Both the position numbers and the translations under genes were made by a program. A stretch of 64,000 bases of DNA from Camellia lanceoleosa (Eukaryota > Streptophyta > Magnoliopsida > Ericales > Theaceae), in NCBI GenBank assembly GCA_025200525.1, contig CM045762.1:104310682-104374681 (forward strand). Reading direction: 5' to 3'. Shown one piece after another: positions 57,445 to 64,000 of this stretch (positions are counted from its first letter, which is position 1; the number at the start of each line of letters is the position of its first letter). The notes beneath the pieces were generated by a model that was given only the letters and a program-made list of their open reading frames with translations, ran no database searches and was not told the DNA's origin.

Positions 57445-57646
57445 AGCTTAGTTTGGGAACCCTCCTTTTTAGCCAAAAAGCCAACAACCCATACCAAAAA
57501 GTCAAAGATTCTCTTTTCTCTCCACTTTTTGCACATCTTTCCGTAAAAAGCCAAAAAGTCATCCCAAACATACTAGCTTTTTTAGCTCATATTTTAGCCA
57601 AATAGCCAAAAAATTACTAAATTAGCCTGTTCCCAAACGAGGCCTC
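57445..57646. mobile_element. MITE inside LTR copy A
   Basis: Begins near GCTTAGTTTGGGAACCCTCC and ends near CCTGTTCCCAAACGAGGCC. The inverted GTTTGGGAAC ends are followed by AGCCAAAAAGCC-type words in both orientations. No counterpart is seen in copy B, so it inserted after A and B separated. Exact ends and duplication unclear. Confidence 0.55.
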
Positions 57647-58576
57647 AATATCTCAATTTCATTATTCTACTTTCAATTTGAGCCAAATCATTGGTTATCA
57701 TCATTAATCAACCTAGGGTTTCAAGAAAATATTGAAATTTCAAGACAAATTCAAATTTATTAACCCATTACTTTTTATTCCAATTTTCCCATTGATTAAA
57801 CACCTAGGATTCATAATTCACCATTTAAACCCATCAATTTAACTCCCAAGATTCCATACCTCAAGAATCAAGCAAGCTTGATGAGATTCCTTCAAAATTT
57901 GAAATCAATCGGTGAAAATGTTGATCTTCTCTTGTTCTCCATCTTTGATGCAAGAACCATGGTGGATTGTTGATAAAAGTTGAGGAAATCAAGGTTTTGG
58001 GGGCTAGGGTTTCGGACATGGAGAGGGGAGAAGAAGAGAGGAAAAAAAATGTAAGAAATGGTCCAAAAATCACGTTTTTGAGCTGCTGTCCCGCACGTGC
58101 GCCGCTATCCCCGCACGTGCGGACCTGCTTCCAGCACAGATGTGGAAACTTCAAATTATAACTCTCTCATTAGGACTCGTTTTAGGTCATTCTTGTGGTC
58201 AAATTGAAGCCCGGAGCTAAGCTTTCCAGCGGTTCTAACCTCACATCCAAATTCAAAGTGTGGAAAAAAGAAAAAGGCAAAAAGAGTGCCAGCTGATCGT
58301 AGGCAATTATTGAATTAAAGTTTTTGGTCCAATCTTACTTTATCATCATATTACCACCTCAAGCAACACCCCAAAATAAAATGTGGAGGTTCCAAACATA
58401 CCAATAAAAATGTCAAAAATGAACCCATGTGTCTTCTTATTCAACAGATATGAATCCATAGTCATAAGGTTCACTTATTTAAACTTAATTCCACGTGACA
58501 TTTCATAATAAGCATATAAATCACATAATGAGGACTAAAATATATCGGGAACACATGCGAGGGTTGGGTTATTACA

Positions 58577-60595
58577 AGCCTATTGGCCTTAAAAATAGCG
58601 AGAATGGCCTATTGGCCCCGGATGTATCGGAAACGACCTATTGGCCCGAAATATGAGCGGCCTATTGGCCCGGATATATGAACGGCTTTAAGCCCAATTC
58701 ATATATGTATGGACTCAAGAGGTGGCTCGCACGGCTTCTAGAGATGGCTCCCACCAAAGTGTAGCACTTAGTTCCATACAGCACTTTGCTCCATACTAGA
58801 AATCATTTAGAGCAGATTAACTTCAGAATCATACAGAAAGTGCACACATTCTTTTCATTATTCACATGAATTAACATAGTTAATATAAGTTTAACAGAAC
58901 GTTGCTGTTCATTGTTAGCAAAAGGTAAATACATTTTATAGATTAAACGATTCCAGAGATACGTGAATCGTAGTTCCACAATACACGCTGCGTTCCATTT
59001 ATTCGTTGTGAAACAACATAGCTATCTTGCAGCTAACAAAATGTTAGTATTCATCATCAACAATAACAAATATACTGCTCTGTAATACTCTTAGGTTTTC
59101 CATGGTTTATCATAAGTTAACATAGTTGTCCCACAAATAATAGAACAATAATATTAACGATGAGCGAAGGTAAATGCACCATTACTTTACTACGGATAGA
59201 ACCATTCACAATTTCTTCTCGTCAATCAATTCTCTGATCTTAATAGTTCGTATTGCCATTCTTATGCGAAGTCATAGGCAATTCTGATTATAGTACCTTG
59301 ATGCTTACTATTAACCATAATCGAGTCGCAATCTTTGTCGAGTGATCTTGGATGCATAACATCTTTCAACGTTTACATAAGTTCTAGCGGTTTCCAATTA
59401 ACATAAATATTGACATAATTACTTGAAGTATAGTGCATTAATTGTCGAACTATTAACTTGAAAGTAAATGTAAAGTATTGTACTACTACTCCACGATGAT
59501 TGGCTTCGGTATTAATGGGACGATGTCCTCGTCTCAACCTACAAACCACAGTTCACAACACATAATATGGGATTATAACCGATCCTTTACTTATTCTCTT
59601 TGATCAATTAATCACTTAGCCATGGTGGTCCCAAGATCATTATTCCTTAATAAGTTATAATCTATGAATCGAAGATAGGAGGAATCGATAGGAAAAAGGT
59701 TAGACGAAGAAATGGTACAAACCGGTAAATAGAAAGTGAAAGTCGTCACCAATTTAGGCATAACTATTTTTTATACTTAGAATTTGGGAGTGAGGCCACC
59801 ACCATTGGAAACTAGACTTAGGGCTTGATTTTAGGCTCAAGAATCACTCAAACAGGTCAGGATGCAAAGCGATATGCTTCTTCAAAGTTACAAGGTATAA
59901 AATTTGAAAGCGAGGGTTGGCCTCGTGCGCCCACTTTGGCGCTCGTGCGGCCCAATTCCGCTCAGCGGAAGAACCCGCCGGCGTAAGCGCCAAAAGAATG
60001 AAAACCTCTTTTTCCTTCATGTCTGCTTTCGTGCGGTGCCGTGGCGCTTCGTCTTGATGCAGGCAAGAAGACAATCTGAAAATTCATACAAAACCCATCT
60101 TGGTAGATATATAGCAAGGCCCAAATTAGGTACATTTAAGGCAAGAACATGGTTCAAAAATCATGTAAATAGAAACTATAAACATGTATGAATCCAAATA
60201 TGAACTAAATCTTTAATCTTAAACTCACAACATAACTTAATTCCAAAATATTTCCATCTTCCACACATACTCATACACACACACCACCATTTATTCATGT
60301 AGATAAGCTCAAGCTTGATATTAATTCTCACTAGATACCTCAATATAATTCCAAATCAATTCCACACAAGAGACCACAACTCAATTTATCATTCGATACA
60401 ATAATAGAGAGGAATTCCTACTTAATTCCAAGAGAGGGATCAATTGTGAAAGGATTACACATACCTTAAGTTGAATTCTACAAACCCTCTTAATTTTTCC
60501 CAATTTCTTCCTTGTGGACCTCTCTTCTTCCTCTCAAATTTTCTTCTCCTCTCACTCTCTCTAGGAGATATTTTGTAAGTCAAATGAATGCAGGA

Positions 60596-60628
<33 letters not shown>

Positions 60629-60941
60629 AGGTGAATAGGACAAAATTTAATCATTTAATCATCCCAAATTGAAATTTCCCAGAAATGCTTATTATTACTT
60701 AAAAATTATGTTGATGTCAAATGTAAAATCAATTTCGGATTATCCAGCCTCTAAGGCTCTCATTTCTGATCCAAACATTTTAATTGTAATAGATATGTTT
60801 TCTTATTAAACAGATATGAATCTATAGTCATAAGGTTCACTTAATTAAACTTAATTCACGTGAAATTTCACAATAAGCATATAAATCGCATAATGAGGAC
60901 TGAAAATATCTGGGAAACACATGCGAGGTTGGGTTATTACA
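58577..60941. repeat. LTR-like copy B, 5'-shortened
   Basis: 2,365 bp, related to the 3' half of copy A. Matching words in order: GAACGGCTTTAAGCCC region, AGCACTTAGTTCCA, AACATAGTTxAxxTAAGTTTAACAG, GTTAGTATTCATC, and the last 140 bp including AGTCATAAGGTTCACTTA and AATGAGGACT. It lacks the first roughly 0.7-1.9 kb of A. It has its own GCGCTCGTGCGG palindromic words at 59925-59970 and a (CA)n(TA)n tract at 60597-60627. Confidence 0.65.
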
Positions 60942-60989
60942 TGTATCATAGTTTTTATTTTTTATTATTTTTTTATTAATGTACATAAC

Positions 60990-61294
60990 TGTAGGAAATT
61001 AATGTATTGATATTATTGATTCATATTCAATATCTTCATTTTATTACAAGACCAAATGACACTCCTTATATAGGAGATATTACAAACATCATCATAACCC
61101 ATTAAACCCATTATATACCACTTACATATTATATATTTCCACTATCTACCACTATATATTTCCACTATCTATATGGTGCACTAACTATAGCACTAATCTA
61201 CTCACCTAACACACTCACATCTACCTACCACACTTGGTGATATTCCATAATAAACATCACAACATGTTTGTGTAAGTGATATAAAAATTCTACA
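60990..61294 (-). mobile_element. Solo copia LTR candidate, antisense
   Basis: On the minus strand it begins TGTAGAATTTTTATATCAC and ends ATTAATTTCCTACA (305 bp). Its late part reads TCTCCTATATAAGGAGTGTC then TTGTAATAAAATGAAGATA, a TATA and poly(A)-signal layout frequent in plant copia LTRs. Flanking 5-mers do not match. Confidence 0.45.
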
Positions 61295-61818
61295 ATCGGC
61301 AAATAGAGCATTTCGGACCCATTATTGATGGGCCTAAATCCAACTAGGCCCACTAGGTCACAAAAGTTTGTGTTGAGTAACCCTTTCGCCAACTAGGAGA
61401 TACACCAAGTGGTCAGTGCCGATAAAATCAAAGAACATTCATGCTAAATACTAGAGGAAATTTGACATACTATCCCAGTCAAAGTTGGCCCAAGTCGTCC
61501 CTTTCTGGAGGTGTAATAGGAACATAAGCTCTGACATTATGATGATTATGATGAAAAGATCAAATTACATAGTAAATATCTACACCAAATCTTTATATGA
61601 AGAAGGTAAATGGAAGAAGAAAGGTACGCACAATCACCCAAACTTACTCTACTCTCTCAATATCTAATCTATCTTCTCTCAACCAATATTTGACTTGACT
61701 GTTGTAGTGATAATTTCGGTACTCCCGACTAGAGTGTTTCTTGTTTTGAAGCACGGAGTGAGGATTAAGCAAAAGGTGCATTTGGGACGAAGGAGTATTG
61801 GAAAACCATTTCTCATAA

Positions 61819-61836
61819 TTGGCACCATTTGTGGGA
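61819..61836 (+). other. Diverged primer binding site of second Tat element
   Basis: TTGGCACCATTTGTGGGA against TTGGCGCCGTCTGTGGGA in the complete Tat element, three differences. It lies 17 bp before the gag ATG and just after a CTCA that could be an LTR end. Confidence 0.6.
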
Positions 61837-61852
61837 TTATTCAAACTCATCC

Positions 61853-63225
61853 ATGGCAGACCCAATTAATGATCCTCCAATTATTAAAGTGGATACCGTA
61901 GCACCAGGAGGTTCCTCCAAACCGGATGGAACTCTCGCGTGACGGGTCTTAAACATCAATCCACCAACTTCATCCCTACCTCCAATGTCCAATGAAGATA
62001 CGGTCACGAACTCTACAGATTCGTCTCGAGGCGAGCCTAGGAAAGCGTAACCATGATAGTGACTTAAGCTTGTTTAATGAAGAAAACTCCTCACGAGTAT
62101 GACAACAAACACGTAAACAAAATGATGAGGATTTCGATTTAGAAGATAGGCACAATCCCTTCATCCGGTGGATAGCAAAGGCTGCCTTCCCCAAGAAGTT
62201 TAAGGCTTTATCATTTACACTCTATGATGGAAAGTCGAATCCCACTAACTATGTACGTCATTGCAAGCAAGCTATGATGCTGTATACAGATGATGAAGCA
62301 CTCAAGTGCTACATTTTTCCAAGTAGTTTAGGCTCTCTAACTGTTAGGTGGTGTTAAAAGCTTGAACCATCCTCTATTAAGAGCTTACACCAACTCTAGA
62401 AATCCTTCCGGGGCAGGTTCATCACTAATGAAACACAGCCTAAACAAGCGGATTCCTTGTGGGCAATGAAGATTGGACCTAACGAGGCTCTTCAAGCATA
62501 CTGGGCACGCTACTAGGAGTGTTTCAATCTCGTTGATGGTGATTGTAATGATTCCAAGGCTGTTACAACCTTTAAAATGGGACTCTACTACCCAAACAAC
62601 CCACATTGGAGCACCTTGGCCCGAAGACCGCCAAAGTCAATTTGGACTTTGATGAAGAAGGTGGAGGAGTATTGTAAGGTTGAAGATGACATGCTCCAAA
62701 TATATGCAAGGTTTTAGGCCCCAGAATCGACCACACCAGTTGTGGCTCAGCTACTAACAATTGTTCCCCCAAGCAAATGTGTCATACCGCCAAGAAGAAG
62801 TCTAGAGCCGAGTGAGAGGTCCAAAAAGGATAACCAGCATGGTTCACACTAAAGAAATGAACAGTACCAAGTTAACTCGAGGCCTCAATAGCAATCTGAA
62901 AAAAGGTACATGGAATTTTTAGAGGCGATTAGTCAGATCCTCTCAAAGATCAAACACTGCATATATTTCAAGTGGCTAGTCAAAATGTCTCAACCCCCTG
63001 ATCTGAGAAGAAGATATCAGAGGTGCAAATATCATCAAGATTGTGATCATTTGACAAACAAGTGCTATGCTTGAATAGATCACTTGGAGGATTTGTTAAA
63101 GGATGGTCATCTAGCTTACTACCTCCCGAAGAGGATTGCATCAGTAAATTCTCTAACCATATGACTTGATTCTCTCCCACTCGGCATAATCCAAGCGATC
63201 TGTCGAATCCCACTTTTGAATAGGG
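61853..63225 (+). pseudogene. Second Tat gag, heavily mutated
   Basis: Starts MADPINDPPIIKVDTVAPGG and meets a stop after 29 codons. Recognisable blocks in changing frames include IRWIAKAAFPKKFKALSFTL, YDGKSNPTNYVRHCKQAMM, the gag-domain WAMKIGPNEALQAYWARY, FKMGLYYP, and a zinc-knuckle remnant RCKYHQDCDHLTNKCYA near 63016-63073. Many in-frame stops. The same order as gag in the complete element at 10430, but clearly a different family and much older. Confidence 0.8.
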
Positions 63226-63285
63226 TAAATTCAATCCAAGTGAATATGCCGAGAGATCCATGCAGCCTCGTCTAGAGTCAAAGGG

Positions 63286-63594
63286 ATGGAAATTAACCAA
63301 ATTGGCTTTTCTAATGATGATTTGGTTGGGCTTACTTTGCCCCATGATGATTCCATGGTCGTTGAGTTGCGGGTAAACATATTTTTTGTTGAGTGTATCA
63401 TCATTGATCAAGGGAGCACTTCAAAAATCATGTATTACAAGACTTTTCTTAAACTTGGCCTCAAGGATAAGGATCTCATGCCAGCTAATTATCCGCTCAT
63501 TAGCTTTAATGCCAATCTAGAGTACCCAATTAGAAAAATTGTTTTGTTAGTCCATACCAGCACTAAGACACTATGTAGCACTTGTGTCCTTTAA
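63286..63594 (+). pseudogene. Second Tat protease fragment
   Basis: The frame reads FSNDDLVGLTLPHDDSMVVE, then CIIIDQGSTSKIMYYKTFLK and LISFNANLEYP, matching the retropepsin-like domain at 12114. The catalytic Asp (IIDQGS) is present here, unlike the complete element. It stops at 63592-63594 before the ILGRP block; polymerase sequence is not seen in the remaining window. Confidence 0.8.
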
Positions 63595-63759
63595 ATTATT
63601 GGAGAGTGTACTTAATTCCTTTACTTTCATTTTATGAGTCTTTTAAGTTGTTGTATCTTGGTTTTGGAGGAGTACAATTCAATTTAGACTTGTTGTATTT
63701 GTTTGTTCACACTTGTATTTGTTGAAACGCGTTCTTTGGGAGCTTGGAAATTTTGTTCT

Positions 63760-64000
63760 TTGTCAACCCTAGTCTTTCTAGGGGTCAACACCACCTTGCT
63801 ACCATACTCATAGTGTCTTTACTGAAATATAGGATCGACACCACGAGTTCTGAGGTCGACCCTTATTTGTTGTCTTCTTTTTGGGTTGTCTATTGAAATA
63901 TAGGGTCAACACCACGGGTTTCTAGGGTTAACCCTTGTCTGCAAACATTAGCACCTCAGTGTTTTCTTCTGAGGACAACACCACCTTGTCTTGAGGTCGA
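63760..64000. repeat. Irregular tandem repeat with GGTCAACACCAC
   Basis: Units of roughly 60-115 bp built on GAAATATAGGGTCAACACCACGGGTTTCT (near 63778, 63835, 63893, 63965), each followed by GAGGTCGACCCTT-like sequence. It runs off the window end. Confidence 0.7.

Larger units (their letters stand above)
53708..58576. repeat. LTR-like copy A
   Basis: 4,869 bp. It has an internal degenerate duplication: the block from about 53714 (ACGCCCTAAAAGTTTGGGCATGA) recurs from about 54508 (TCGTCCCTAAAAGGATTCGGGCATGA). Both are followed by TCCATTGAGCTA, GAGGTTGACAA and GAATAATAGTACATA in the same order. It also contains a minisatellite (55140-55590), a short array of ACATACTTGAAAAC words (55905-56035), a MITE (57445-57646) and CCGCACGTGCGG palindromes near 58090-58125. 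Confidence 0.65.
53708..60941. mobile_element. Tandem LTR-LTR insertion without internal region (7.2 kb)
   Basis: Starts TGTCACTACCCAAACC, ends GGTTGGGTTATTACA, and the whole is flanked by TGTAT (53703-53707 and 60942-60946). Inside, a second GGGTTGGGTTATTACA ends at 58576, dividing it into copy A (53708-58576) and copy B (58577-60941). No gag or pol frame exists anywhere. The TG...CA ends and 5-bp duplication are those of an LTR retrotransposon insertion. The present form fits a recombination product in which internal DNA was lost, or a non-coding element with very long LTRs. Confidence 0.7.

Noticed and set aside
61702..61710. GTTGTAGTG as a CACTA right end
   Set aside because: Lies in the leader of the Tat relic with no subterminal repeats.
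1..64000. tRNA, rRNA or organelle-derived insertions
   Set aside because: I looked for tRNA-like cloverleaf words and rRNA cores and saw none that I could defend without a covariance-model search.

Overview
This window is repeat-rich plant nuclear DNA, most likely from a eudicot (spliced genes, TG...CA LTR retrotransposons, CACTA transposons, MITEs, AT-rich spacers). The species cannot be fixed from the sequence. There is one 100-base N gap. Only one gene looks intact: a four-exon GH28 polygalacturonase at 6276-8180 with its own TATA box. The other cellular genes are broken fragments: a ketopantoate hydroxymethyltransferase (PANB-type) relic near 2.3 kb and the last exon of an HD-Zip class I gene at 45.1-45.3 kb on the minus strand. 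I see no RNA gene, CRISPR array or bacterial feature.

Layout. 0-6 kb: gene relics and two CACTA-type elements, one complete (4051-5145, target duplication CTC). 6-8.2 kb: polygalacturonase. 9.5-21 kb: antisense copia debris interrupted by a complete 11.1 kb Ty3/gypsy element of the Tat lineage (9853-20980, duplication GAAAT). It has two RNase H domains, a 62-bp tandem array and an antisense spliced gene. 22.5-31 kb: the left end of an LTR-like repeat, interrupted by a complete 6.2 kb CACTA element (24518-30748, duplication CCT) that holds nested MITEs and a LINE tail. 31-35.3 kb: a tandem array, then a 5'-truncated Ty1/copia element with its 3' LTR. 35.3-40.3 kb: a Mutator-like long-TIR element, a Harbinger-type MITE, a hAT-type element and a segmental duplication.

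40.3-43.8 kb: a complete 3.4 kb CACTA element (duplication GTT). It carries two copies of a spliced plant-mobile-domain (PMD) gene fragment as head-to-head arms of about 1.37 kb around a spacer of about 0.3 kb. Read-through transcription would give a long hairpin RNA. The neighbouring duplicated segment keeps the matching empty site. This is the most interesting object in the window. 44-53 kb: a CACTA left end, the HD-Zip exon, LTR-type non-coding repeats, strong palindromes beside the gap, and a CACTA right end. 53.7-60.9 kb: a non-coding insertion of two tandem LTR-like copies, flanked by TGTAT. 61-64 kb: a solo LTR candidate and a heavily mutated second Tat element (primer site, gag, protease).

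The transposable elements do not form one pathway; they are layered insertions. Target duplications, nesting and LTR divergence give a relative order, and several elements carry non-transposition cargo (PMD inverted repeat, antisense gene with a PF04195-like domain, possibly the HD-Zip exon).
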